Shown here piece by piece: positions 1 through 6,533 of a stretch of 17,761 nucleotides of DNA. Location: positions 1-17,761 of the forward strand of contig QHPA01000014.1 in the NCBI GenBank assembly GCA_003218935.1, written 5' to 3'. The notes under the pieces were generated by a model. That model had not been told where the DNA came from. It saw nothing but the letters and a program-made list of their open reading frames with translations, and ran no database searches. The first letter of the stretch is position 1. Each line of letters starts with the position of its first letter. The position numbers and the translations under genes are program-made. The stretch comes from Verrucomicrobiota bacterium (lineage in GTDB: Bacteria; Verrucomicrobiota; Verrucomicrobiia; Limisphaerales; AV2).

Positions 1-159
1 GAATTTCATGTTGTGATAACGCGCCAGTTCCTCCTCGAACCGCTTGAGCATGGGCCCGGTGACGTATTGGCCGCTGGCGAGCACCTGCTGGATGTTGGCG
101 TCAATCTCCTTCTGGATGTTGCGATATTGGCGGACGTGCCCGTAGAATTCGACTTTCAT
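1..159 (-). CDS. DegT/DnrJ/EryC1/StrS-family aminotransferase, N-terminal fragment
   Basis: The first 53 codons of a minus-strand gene begin at the ATG at 157-159 and run off the left edge. The peptide starts MKVEFYGHVRQYRNIQKEID and continues with a segment reading ASGQYVTGPMLKRFEEELA. This is the usual N terminus of PLP-dependent sugar aminotransferases of the DegT/DnrJ/EryC1/StrS family, which transaminate nucleotide-linked keto sugars for cell-surface polysaccharide. The catalytic lysine and most of the fold lie outside the window, so substrate cannot be assigned. The gene is divergent from the nagA remnant, with about 95 bases between the two starts. The family call rests on N-terminal resemblance only. 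Confidence 0.75.
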   Translation of the reverse strand, partial: MKVEFYGHVRQYRNIQKEIDANIQQVLASGQYVTGPMLKRFEEELARYHNMKF

Positions 160-242
160 ACGAATAATTTTTGGCTGTGAAAGTGTCGTCGGGGTTGAGG
201 GATGACAAGGATATTCTGCTTGCCAACGCGCGTCGAGCAAAC

Positions 243-246
243 GGAG
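243..246 (+). promoter_or_regulatory. Ribosome binding site deciding the nagA start
   Basis: GGAG lies eight bases before the ATG at 255. This supports 255 as the nagA start rather than an upstream TTG at 171, whose extra residues do not resemble the family. Confidence 0.55.
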
Positions 247-254
247 ATAAGGCC

Positions 255-1347
255 ATGCAGCAGGGCGAAATCCGCGCGCATCATTACGCGACCGGCGAAC
301 CGGTTGCGCTCGAATGGCGCGACGGCGTCATCACCCATCTGCGCGCCGCAACCCGGCCGGTCGAGCGCCGGAGATGGATCGCGCCGGCGCTGGTGGACCT
401 GCAAGTGAATGGGTTTGCAGGCGTTGATTTTCAGCGGGATGATTTGACTGTCGATCAGTTTCTGACGGCGACGCGGGCGTTGCGCGCCGCAGGCTGCTGC
501 CGCTTTCTGCCGACATTGGTCACCGACGAGTGGCCAAAGTTGACGGCGCGCCTGCGACATTTGCGCAAGCTGCGCTCCCAATCAAGCGAGCTCGAACAGG
601 CGATTGCGGGTTGGCATGTCGAAGGCCCTTTCCTGTCGTCGGAACCAGGCTTCCACGGCGCGCATGATCCGGCGCTGATGCTCGATCCGACGCCGGAAAA
701 AATTGGCCACCTGCGATCGCTCACGGAAAACGACCCGCTGCTGCTGACTCTCGCGCCCGAACGCAAAAATGCGCTGGAAACAGGAAAAAGCGGTGAAAGC
801 AGGAGCCACCGGCTTCACGCATCTCGGCAACGCCTGCCCGCAACAACTCGACCGCCACGACAACATCGTCTGGCGCGCGCTCGACACGCCCGGTTTGACC
901 GTAAGTCTGATTCCCGATCAAATTCATGTCTCCCCTCAACTCTTTCGGCTGGTACACCATGCGCTGGGCAAGGAATCGATTTATTACACGACCGACGCGA
1001 TGGCGGCTGCGGGCGCGCCGCCCGGTGCTTACTCCCTCGGGGCGCTGGTACTCGAGGTGGGCGCCGACCAGATCGTGCGCCAGCCGGGCAGGAGCAACTA
1101 CGCCGGCTCGGCGCTCAGACCTATCGATGGCGTGTTCCGCGCAGCGCAGATGCTGCGTTGCGGTTGGCGCGAGGTCTGGGATGGATTCTCAGTTCGCCCG
1201 GCGAAATGTATCGGTCTGAATTCCAGGTTGGAGGTTGATCAGCCGGCGAATTTCTGCCTGCTGACCCTGACCGCAGAAAACCAGCTCGCCGCGGCCAAAT
1301 CTTATGCCCACGGCGATTCCAACACATATACAGGTTGCCAAAAGTAA
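255..1347 (+). pseudogene. nagA: N-acetylglucosamine-6-phosphate deacetylase, internally deleted and frameshifted
   Basis: NagA is an amidohydrolase that deacetylates GlcNAc-6-phosphate to glucosamine-6-phosphate in the cytoplasm. The first frame runs from ATG 255 to about 777 and carries APALVDLQVNGFAGVDF, the HVEGPF motif with its metal-ligand Glu, and LLTLAPERKNALE. Homology then resumes in another frame from about 781 with KAVKAGATGFTHLGNA, SLIPDQIHV and the catalytic Asp in YYTTDAM, ending at TAA 1345-1347. Between these two parts the family normally has about 25-30 residues, including the conserved His of the GH(T/S) metal-site motif; they are absent. Frame arithmetic gives a net loss of 3k+2 bases. 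As sequenced, no intact enzyme can be made. The last codons (CQK and stop) fall in a repeat arm. It may be a real pseudogene or an assembly collapse. Confidence 0.85.
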
Positions 1348-1431
1348 TTTCTGAAATCGTGGGCCAAACGTGCCGGTTTGCCGCGACGACCCGCAGGTCG
1401 TCGCCCACCATTTCGGAATTTCTTTTGGCAA
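1335..1431. repeat. Long imperfect hairpin element at the nagA 3' end
   Basis: The arms 1335-1363 and 1404-1431 are reverse complements except for about four mismatches and one indel; both outer ends read TTGCCAAAAG on their own strand. The loop contains a second perfect stem, CGACGACC/GGTCGTCG, around 1383-1402. The left arm overlaps the last three nagA codons and supplies the stop. It resembles a MITE- or REP-type non-autonomous element and could also act as a terminator. No transposase is seen. Confidence 0.65.
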
Positions 1432-1477
1432 TCACTCTCCAGGAGGGTGTCAGAAATCGTTTCCGAAAAGACAGCGC

Positions 1478-1507
1478 GTCCCTTTTCCCGGCGCATTGGG
1501 AAGGGAC
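1478..1507. terminator. Candidate bidirectional terminator between convergent genes
   Basis: GTCCCTT plus CCC (1478-1489, with a two-base TT bulge) pairs with GGGAAGGGAC (1498-1507) around an eight-base loop. It lies between the nagA remnant (plus) and the GlcG-like gene (minus), which converge here. There is no U-tract on either side, so this is a structural guess. The remainder of 1432-1542 shows nothing else convincing. Confidence 0.35.
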
Positions 1508-1542
1508 AGCGACACGCCGTCCCTCGCAACGCGAGACGACGA

Positions 1543-2358
1543 TTACGGATTCGGCCCGACCGGATACTTGGTCGGAAGCGCTGCTGCAATCGCCTTCTCA
1601 GAATCCCCCAGGTCAGGATGACCGAAGCCGTGGGCGCTGACGGGATGACCGTGCGCATCAGGCGCGATATCATGAATGATATTGTCGTCACCGGTCGGGC
1701 TGACGCCGGCGGGAACATTGTCGAGGTTCAGCTTGTGGCGCACCTTCCAGGCGATGATATGATCCGTGCAGGAAGTGTCGCCGCTGAGACCGATCGCGCC
1801 GACGAGTTTGCCTTCCTTGTTGTAGAGCGCCAGGCCGCCACCGAACACATTGACGCCACCGATCTTGTGTCCGACCATGGGATCGTTCGCCTGGCCGTAA
1901 CTCTGCGAAGGCCCTTGGTAGGCGACCGACGTGTCCACCGGATTGCTTTCCTGCAATCCGAACAGAGTGCCGCCCGGCTGCACGGCGGAGTAAAGGTTCG
2001 CCGTCGAGAGCGCGAGGCCGGGCAGACTGAATGCGTTTGCGGTGTTCGCCTTTTGCGCGGAAATGACACGGCTGCCCGGCCATTGATCGCCGCGATCATT
2101 TCCCGAGAAGGTCACTGCGCAGACGATTCCATCCCGGTTTACAACGGTCGCCCACATATTTAAACCAAAGCCGGCGTTTTTCGTGCCTCCGACGTCCACG
2201 ACCGCTTTCAGCGCCGCTGTCAACTGAGCGTGACCAGGGAGATCTTTGGAAATATTCCCCGCCTGTTGTTCGTCTTCCGCGCGACCCGCCGTTGATGAAC
2301 TCAAGGCCAGCGCGAGGATAATCGCAGGCACGATCAAGGAATTGTTTTGGTTGAACAT
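1543..2358 (-). CDS. Secreted GlcG/HbpS-family (DUF336) heme-binding-type protein
   Basis: This 271-residue protein starts at ATG 2356-2358, preceded by a good AGGAG site. Residues 1-28 form a signal peptide: polar start, hydrophobic LIVPAIILALALSS, then an Ala-rich cleavage region near AGRAED, so export to the periplasm is likely. The rest matches the GlcG/HbpS fold: LTAALKAVVDVG, a segment like NRDGIVCAVTFSGNDRGDQW, a later GGGLALYNKEGKLVGAIGLSG strand-turn-strand, and then DTSCTDHIIAW. Some family members bind heme, while others occur beside glycolate or diol metabolism genes, so the ligand is unknown. The His/Gly/Asp-rich tail (DAHGHPVSAHGFGHPDLGDS) is extra to the core domain and is a possible metal or heme contact. 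No neighbouring gene suggests a partner. The family call is firm; function is not. Confidence 0.85.
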   Translation of the reverse strand: MFNQNNSLIVPAIILALALSSSTAGRAEDEQQAGNISKDLPGHAQLTAALKAVVDVGGTKNAGFGLNMWATVVNRDGIVCAVTFSGNDRGDQWPGSRVISAQKANTANAFSLPGLALSTANLYSAVQPGGTLFGLQESNPVDTSVAYQGPSQSYGQANDPMVGHKIGGVNVFGGGLALYNKEGKLVGAIGLSGDTSCTDHIIAWKVRHKLNLDNVPAGVSPTGDDNIIHDIAPDAHGHPVSAHGFGHPDLGDSEKAIAAALPTKYPVGPNP

Positions 2359-2559
2359 AGTTTGCTCCTGTAGTTGATGGTTTGGTTACGCTCCTGGTGG
2401 TCAGGGATAAGTGATACTAAACCTCCAGGCACAACGCACAAGCGAAATTTTCTTCTTGAGCCGACGCGCGAATTCATTAACTCTCCTGACAGGTTAAATT
2501 CTTTGGTTTCCAGTGTCCGTCTGACCTGAAGTTTTGGAGTATTTCAATCAGTTCGAAAC
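2359..2559. other. Divergent intergenic region with probable promoters
   Basis: This 201-base, relatively AT-rich gap separates two divergent genes. On the minus strand AGGAG at 2375-2379 is seven-base-like spaced from the ATG of the GlcG-like gene. A weak TTGTGC ... TAGTAT pair with about 16 bases between lies farther upstream (roughly 2410-2445) and is the best promoter guess. For the plus-strand gene, GGAG near 2536-2539 is too far (about 20 bases) to serve as a normal ribosome binding site. No repeat is apparent here, unlike most other gaps in the window. Confidence 0.35.
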
Positions 2560-2781
2560 ATGATTCTGCATTCGGTCAACGTGGACCCGCTCAACCCGCT
2601 GGATGGTGTGAAGCCAAACCGTCTCGATTTCAACGGTGCGTGGCTATGGGGAATCGCGATAATCGCTGCGCTGTTTATCGGCTATCTCTGTTTTGACGCC
2701 TGGCGGGTGCACCAGCGGAACAAGCGGATCAACAAATCGCGGGAAAAAGCGAAGCAAGCCCAAGAGGCGAACCCCTCGTAA
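2560..2781 (+). CDS. Small single-pass membrane protein, unknown function
   Basis: A 73-residue protein with one clear hydrophobic segment at about residues 28-46 (NGAWLWGIAIIAALFIGYLC) is followed by a strongly basic, helix-forming tail (HQRNKRINKSREKAKQAQEA). By the positive-inside rule the N terminus would be outside and the basic tail in the cytoplasm. I do not recognise a family. Support for its being real comes from the protein-like composition, the sensible membrane topology, and the position in a gap between a divergent gene and a convergent gene with only 16 bases to the latter's end. There is no good ribosome binding site at the ATG, which lowers confidence. Confidence 0.5.
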   Translation: MILHSVNVDPLNPLDGVKPNRLDFNGAWLWGIAIIAALFIGYLCFDAWRVHQRNKRINKSREKAKQAQEANPS

Positions 2782-2797
2782 GCAACAGTCTCCTGCT

Positions 2798-3793
2798 TTA
2801 AAGCCGGCTGCGCACTTCGGCGACGACATCGACGACAGTGACTCCGGCGATCCCTCCGTTTGAGGTGAGGACGGTGATCCGGTCACCGCGCGGACGCCAG
2901 ATCGCCTGGTTCGTCTCGCCCCACAACACCAGTCCGGGCAAGCCGAGCGCCGCGGCGAGATGCGAGATTCCAGAGTCGTGCCCGATGAAGCCCGCGCACT
3001 GCTGCAACCGCCACCCCAACTCGACGAGCGGCAAACTCTGCGCGAGTTGAATTCGCGTCGTCGGTAGGACAGACGACAACCGTTGCAATCGGTCGCCTTC
3101 CGCTTCGCCACCCACCAGCTGAAAATTGAACTTTGTCGCTCTGTGCAGATGCTGCAGGAGGCATATCCAGTTTTCCTCCGGCCAGTTTTTCCTTTCACTG
3201 CCACTGCCCGGATGGAGAGCAAGCCAGCGGCCTGTGGCGCCGACGTCCTTGTCGGCAGGTTCCGAGGCTTCCGAGCCTCGCGCTGCCTCGCGGCCAGGTT
3301 GACGCGCCACCTGCCCGCTGGAAGCGGGCGCTACGAGCTTGAGCCGCGGCACCGGATCGGCATCGAAGATCGTCAATCGCTCCAGCGGTTTCAGCAGGGC
3401 CTCCGTCGCGTGCAAATTCAATTTTTCATCCGGCCGGTGCGGGCCGGCGATGAATTGCGCTTTCGAGCAGCGCGTGACGTTTTCCCGAAAGATACCGTCG
3501 GGATCGAAGAGAAAGGAAATGATTAAAGCGAACCCGGCAAAATAATTTGCCAGGCGTTCATCGAGCTGGCTGCCGCGCGCGAAGAAACCAGCGAGCGCTC
3601 GCGCTTCGATGGAACAAACTGTATCCACCAGTCGGCCCGCCGCAGCCAGACGCGCGATGTGTGGATAGCCCAGCACCTCCAGGTGCGTTCCGGGAAACTG
3701 TCGCCGCAACGCCGCGAACACCGGCAGCGTCACAATAAAGTCTCCAATCGCGCCGCCGCGGATGACGAGGATTTTGCCGCGGCCTTGCGTCAC
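2798..3793 (-). CDS. Glycosyltransferase family 9 (heptosyltransferase-like) with an in-frame insertion
   Basis: The 331-residue protein begins at GTG 3791-3793. The N terminus KILVIRGGAIGDFIVTLPVF is the hallmark acceptor-side motif of ADP-heptose:LPS heptosyltransferases (GT9). The C-terminal nucleotide-sugar half has LALHPGSGSERKNWP, FQLVGGEAEGD, and GHDSGISHLAAALGLPGLVLWG, which is the conserved (G)xDSGxxHLA donor-binding loop. It likely adds a sugar to LPS core or a related surface glycan at the cytoplasmic face of the membrane. Between the two halves, about residues 153-190 form a low-complexity Ala/Gly/Arg/Glu insert encoded by hairpin repeats (see 3225-3345). The position is the inter-domain linker, so activity may be kept. 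The GTG overlaps the probable TGA of the upstream membrane-protein gene as GTGA, suggesting translational coupling. Confidence 0.85.
   Translation of the reverse strand: MTQGRGKILVIRGGAIGDFIVTLPVFAALRRQFPGTHLEVLGYPHIARLAAAGRLVDTVCSIEARALAGFFARGSQLDERLANYFAGFALIISFLFDPDGIFRENVTRCSKAQFIAGPHRPDEKLNLHATEALLKPLERLTIFDADPVPRLKLVAPASSGQVARQPGREAARGSEASEPADKDVGATGRWLALHPGSGSERKNWPEENWICLLQHLHRATKFNFQLVGGEAEGDRLQRLSSVLPTTRIQLAQSLPLVELGWRLQQCAGFIGHDSGISHLAAALGLPGLVLWGETNQAIWRPRGDRITVLTSNGGIAGVTVVDVVAEVRSRL
3225..3345. repeat. Hairpin-rich repeat inserted in frame in the GT9 gene
   Basis: Three perfect stems follow in a row: GCCGAC/GTCGGC at 3239-3256, GAGGCT/AGCCTC at 3264-3279, and GCCCGCT/AGCGGGC at 3313-3329. 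They encode the low-complexity linker between the two GT9 domains. The GCGGGCGCTACG ending resembles the GTAGCGGCG element at the bioA 3' end. The insert boundaries are estimated from where family similarity stops and resumes. Confidence 0.6.
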
Positions 3794-4364
3794 GGGCCGG
3801 GAGAGCGTTCGGTCGTGGGCGGCGCGGCGGCCTCTGCGCCTTGCGACGCGGCTTGTGCCTCCACCTGCCGGAACCGCTGCCGACGCGGACCCGCGTGTCA
3901 GTCGCTGTTGCCCAGTTCAGCAAATCGCGCAGTCGCCACGGTGAGATGGTGAACCATATCCCCGCGACGACCAGCAGGTAAGCCCACGTCTGGATAACGA
4001 GAACCCAGGGCGTCTCCCCCAGGCTGGGTCTGCCGGTATCGACCATCACCTTTGCCAAAAGCAAAAGCACGATTGCCAGCCCGCGCACGGCCAGAAAATC
4101 ACGCACGTAAATGCACGTCGCGACGCCGGCGGCAGCAAAGCCGATCAGCATCGCCTTCTTGTAAGCCGCAAAGTCGGAGATGTTTTCCTGGTTGAGATTC
4201 CAAAGAAACCAGACCGTCCCGATCAACATCAACGCGTAACCCCACGTTTCGGAGCGCGGGAATTTGCGCACTCCTTCACGAAACTTTGCCGGGTTCATCA
4301 GGCCATAAACCTGCGGCAACCCCATGCCCAGCCCCAATAGAATCGATAAGGTGGAAAGCTTCAT
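3790..4364 (-). CDS. Conserved four-helix membrane protein, probably frameshifted near its C terminus
   Basis: The start is ATG 4362-4364. The first 165 residues contain about four to five hydrophobic segments: LSTLSILLGLGMGLPQVYGL, TWGYALMLIGTVWFLWNL, KKAMLIGFAAAGVATCIYV, then LAVRGLAIVLLLLAKVMV and PWVLVIQTWAYLLVVAGIWF, followed by SPWRLRDLLNWATATD. No named family is recognised. In the sequenced frame the ORF continues to 3558 as an Arg/Pro-rich tail overlapping the GT9 gene by 236 bases, which looks artefactual. A different frame from about 3895 gives a plausible Ala/Gln/Glu-rich tail, and its TGA (3790-3792) overlaps the GT9 GTG as GTGA. I therefore place the natural end at 3790 and infer one lost base (or two gained) in about 3860-3910. 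It is probably co-transcribed with the glycosyltransferase. Confidence 0.6.
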
Positions 4365-4376
4365 TTCAAAAAAGGG

Positions 4377-4552
4377 TTAACCACGAATGGACACGAATTG
4401 GCACGAATAGGAACGTCAACGTTCACGGCGATGCACGAGCTGCCAACGAGCCAAAAATTTACGGGCCCACGACGGTTTGGCGCCGGGGCCGGGGAGCACG
4501 CACGCGTGCTGAAACAGCATGATTTGTGTTCATTTGTGTTCATTCGTGGTTC
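4377..4552. repeat. Inverted-repeat element (AACCACGAATG family) forming the miaB 3' end
   Basis: The left arm at 4377-4408 contains AACCACGAATG then ACACGAAT units. The right arm at 4522-4552 is its reverse complement, about 24 of 30 positions matching over the best stretch. The body of about 113 bases holds no gene, but includes a GGGGAGCACGC/GCGTGCT fragment resembling the outer ends of the element inside the ActP-like gene. The right arm supplies the last codons (NHE) and the TGA of miaB. This AACCACGAATG...ACACGAAT type is known to me as a dispersed repeat in several bacterial phyla. A related copy lies at 16112-16237. Confidence 0.7.
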
Positions 4553-5946
4553 GACTCTTCCAGATTAACGATGGCCGGGTCGCCGTAAAGTGTGAACGAG
4601 CCGGCGCGGGTGATTCTCAAGTCGCGTTCCGGATTCTTGCGGCTCGGCCCTTCAACGAGAATCTGCGCGCGCCGCCCGACGCAGTCCTGAAATTTCTTCT
4701 TTCCGATTTCGTTCACCAGATCAAGCAGCCGGCCATGTCGTTCTTCGATGACCGCCTGCAGCACCTGGTCCGGCATCGCTGCCGCCGGCGTGTCCCTGCG
4801 CGGCGAATACTTGAAGACAAAGGCGTTGTCAAACCCGACTTCCCGCACCAGCGACAACGTTTCCGCCAAGTCCGCCTCGGTTTCGCCGGGAAAGCCGACG
4901 ATGATATCCGTGGTGATGCCCATCTCCGGGTTCACCCGGCGCAGCTTGTCGATGATGCCCAGGTATCGCTCGCGCGTGTAGCCGCGATGCATCCGCTTCA
5001 GAATCCGATCGCTGCCGCTCTGGACCGGCAGGTGCGCGCTCTCGCACAGCTTCGGCAGTCGCGCGTAAGCCTCCACCAGATCATCGCCGTAACCTCTTGG
5101 ATGCGGCGAAGTGAAGCGAATACGCTCCAGTCCGGCGATTTCGTGAACGGCTTCGAGGAGCCGGACGAAAGGAGATTTGCCATCCTGGATCGGAACACCC
5201 GATCCTCTATCTGGCAAAAACCGCTCGACCGGCTTCGCGAGCCTATCCCCATCCGATGGGGAGAGTGAAGGGCGAGGGGATCTTCGGCGACCGTAGCTCG
5301 TCACGATCTGGCCGAGCAAGGTGACTTCCTTCACACCGCGCGACACCAGTTCGCGGCATTCCTTGACGATATCAGGAATCGTCCGGCTTCGTTCCTCCCC
5401 GCGCGTATGGGGCACGATGCAAAACGTGCAGTATTGGTTGCACCCTTGCATGATGCTGACAAAAGCAGTGACCTGTAGCGGCAGTCTGTGACCGCCGTTC
5501 GCATCACCTCTGCCGTGGAGCAAATGCTCCTTGATCGTCGCTTCGCTGCCCTTCTCCTCTTCGACCTCGACAACCTTGTCGCGCCGCCCCGCGAAAATGT
5601 CGTCCAGATAATCCGCCGTGCGATGAAACTTTTGCGTGCCGACGACGAGGTCCACGTCCGGCAGTCTGTCAATCAACTCGTGTCCGCGGCTTTGCGCCAT
5701 GCAGCCCATAAATCCCAGCACGACGTGTGGCCGGCTGCGGCGAATATCCGCCGCCAGATTCTCCATCTTGTTGAGAGCTTTTTGTTCCGCCAGGTCGCGC
5801 ACGCTGCACGTGTTCAGCAGAATTACGTCCGCGACGTGTTCCGATGGTGCCAGCGTGTAGCCCTTGGCCACGAGTTGGGCGGCGACGGCTTCGCTGTCGC
5901 GCTCGTTCATCTGGCAACCGTAGGTTTTAATATAGACACTCGGCAT
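4540..5946 (-). CDS. miaB: tRNA-2-methylthio-N6-dimethylallyladenosine synthase MiaB, with insertion and TRAM deletion
   Basis: MiaB is a radical-SAM methylthiotransferase that turns i6A37 of tRNAs into ms2i6A. I start it at ATG 5944-5946 (MPSVYIKTYGCQMNERDSE); the longer upstream reading frame is repeat sequence. The auxiliary-cluster cysteines are present (TYGCQMN about C11, LLNTCSVR about C47, GFMGCMAQ about C81), as is the radical-SAM motif CNQYCTFC (about residues 168-175). HLPVQSGSD and VGFPGETEAD also match. Three oddities: the normally invariant LLGQN motif reads LLGQI; a 40-residue Arg/Ser/Pro/Asp insert follows SYG; and the TRAM domain jumps from LVEGPSRKNPER to LRITRAGSFTLYGDPAIV, apparently missing about 25-30 residues. 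The last residues and stop come from a repeat. Activity of this copy is uncertain. There is no Shine-Dalgarno site. Confidence 0.88.
   Translation of the reverse strand: MPSVYIKTYGCQMNERDSEAVAAQLVAKGYTLAPSEHVADVILLNTCSVRDLAEQKALNKMENLAADIRRSRPHVVLGFMGCMAQSRGHELIDRLPDVDLVVGTQKFHRTADYLDDIFAGRRDKVVEVEEEKGSEATIKEHLLHGRGDANGGHRLPLQVTAFVSIMQGCNQYCTFCIVPHTRGEERSRTIPDIVKECRELVSRGVKEVTLLGQIVTSYGRRRSPRPSLSPSDGDRLAKPVERFLPDRGSGVPIQDGKSPFVRLLEAVHEIAGLERIRFTSPHPRGYGDDLVEAYARLPKLCESAHLPVQSGSDRILKRMHRGYTRERYLGIIDKLRRVNPEMGITTDIIVGFPGETEADLAETLSLVREVGFDNAFVFKYSPRRDTPAAAMPDQVLQAVIEERHGRLLDLVNEIGKKKFQDCVGRRAQILVEGPSRKNPERDLRITRAGSFTLYGDPAIVNLEESNHE
5178..5270. repeat. Two-hairpin repeat inserted in frame in miaB
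   Basis: TTGCCA (5178-5183) and TGGCAA (5212-5217) enclose a perfect inner stem GGATCGG/CCGATCC (5187-5205). A second stem CCCCAT/ATGGGG lies at 5247-5261, followed by GGGGAGAGTGAAGGGCGAGG, a sequence typical of another dispersed repeat type. The segment encodes the extra residues between the LLGQ-x-VTSYG motif and FVRLLEAVHEI of MiaB. Confidence 0.6.
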
Positions 5947-5989
5947 GAAGCGCGGTGAAATTACGCTACCGGCGCGGGGTTTGGAAAGT

Positions 5990-6155
5990 GCTAAAGATAA
6001 TCCCAATTCCCAAGTTGCAAGCTCCAAAGAAGTTCCAAACTCCGAATCCCAATCGGCACCGGGTCGTTGCCTGAACACCGTTGGCAAATTGCAGCTTGGA
6101 GGTTGGGATTTCTTTGGGATTTGGGATTTGGGGTTTGGTGCTTGGAGCTTGTGAA
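5990..6155. repeat. A/T-rich inverted-repeat element between miaB and the DUF485 gene
   Basis: The left half is rich in CCAAA/CCCAA units and the right half in TTTGGG/TTGGG units. A perfect 10-base pair CAAGCTCCAA at 6018-6027 and its complement at 6142-6151 mark the arms. Translations of such elements give NPKSQ-like strings, a dispersed family I have seen in many bacterial genomes. It fills the gap between divergent miaB and the plus-strand DUF485 gene and so may contain or displace their promoters. A related copy lies at 9307-9475. Confidence 0.65.
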
Positions 6156-6212
6156 ATCCCGCGTTGCCCCGCTCTTCCGCATTTGTTAAGACCTTCGACT
6201 ATGCAATACCCT

Positions 6213-6217
6213 AAAGG
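6213..6217 (+). promoter_or_regulatory. Ribosome binding site favouring the start at 6225
   Basis: AAAGG (within AAAGGCGG) lies seven bases before ATG 6225. This favours that start over the in-frame ATG at 6201, which has no such site. Confidence 0.45.
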
Positions 6218-6224
6218 CGGCGAG

Positions 6225-6533
6225 ATGGACCTGCACAGCGACGCGTTCCTGCGGCGGCTGATGCGCCGCCAACTCCGGCTGGCCATCGCCTGCGCCGTCA
6301 CGTTCCTGATCGCCCTGCTTGGACTTCCGTTGCTGAACTACTTTTATCCTGAGGCGATGGCAACGCGCGTCTTTGGATTCACCCTCACCTGGTTCATCCT
6401 CGGCGTGCTGTTCTTTCCCTTTGTGTGGATCATTTCTTATGTCTTTATCAAGCGCTCGATCTTCCTGGAAGAGGAGGAGGAGGCGTCAGCGGCGAGCGAA
6501 GCGACCCAAGAAAGTGGGAAAGTGGGAGGGTGA
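6225..6533 (+). CDS. DUF485/YjcH-like small membrane protein
   Basis: This 102-residue protein (110 from the alternative ATG at 6201) has two transmembrane helices: about residues 18-36 (LAIACAVTFLIALLGLPLLN) and 49-70 (FTLTWFILGVLFFPFVWIISY). A charged N terminus precedes them and an acidic tail follows (LEEEEEASAASEA). Size, topology and position upstream of an ActP-like symporter fit the DUF485/YjcH family, whose genes usually sit directly before actP and are thought to assist the transporter in the inner membrane. Here an S23 gene lies between the two. The last residues (ESGKVGG) and TGA are encoded by the left repeat of the S23 cassette, so the native C terminus has probably been replaced. 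Confidence 0.7.
   Translation: MDLHSDAFLRRLMRRQLRLAIACAVTFLIALLGLPLLNYFYPEAMATRVFGFTLTWFILGVLFFPFVWIISYVFIKRSIFLEEEEEASAASEATQESGKVGG

Noticed and set aside
1378..2163. Long plus-strand ORF opposite the GlcG-like gene
   Set aside because: It is antisense to a gene with signal peptide and family motifs; its product is Arg-rich with no recognisable domain.
3558..3789. C-terminal extension of the membrane protein into the GT9 gene
   Set aside because: Arg/Pro-rich out-of-frame composition and overlap with well-conserved GT9 sequence; more likely a frameshift before 3860.
4519..5268. 249-codon plus-strand ORF opposite miaB
   Set aside because: It starts in a repeat arm and is antisense to clear MiaB motifs.
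5947..6087. Longer MiaB N terminus
   Set aside because: The extra 47 residues come from the A/T-rich repeat; the family starts at the xIKTYGCQMN motif, as the ATG at 5944-5946 gives.
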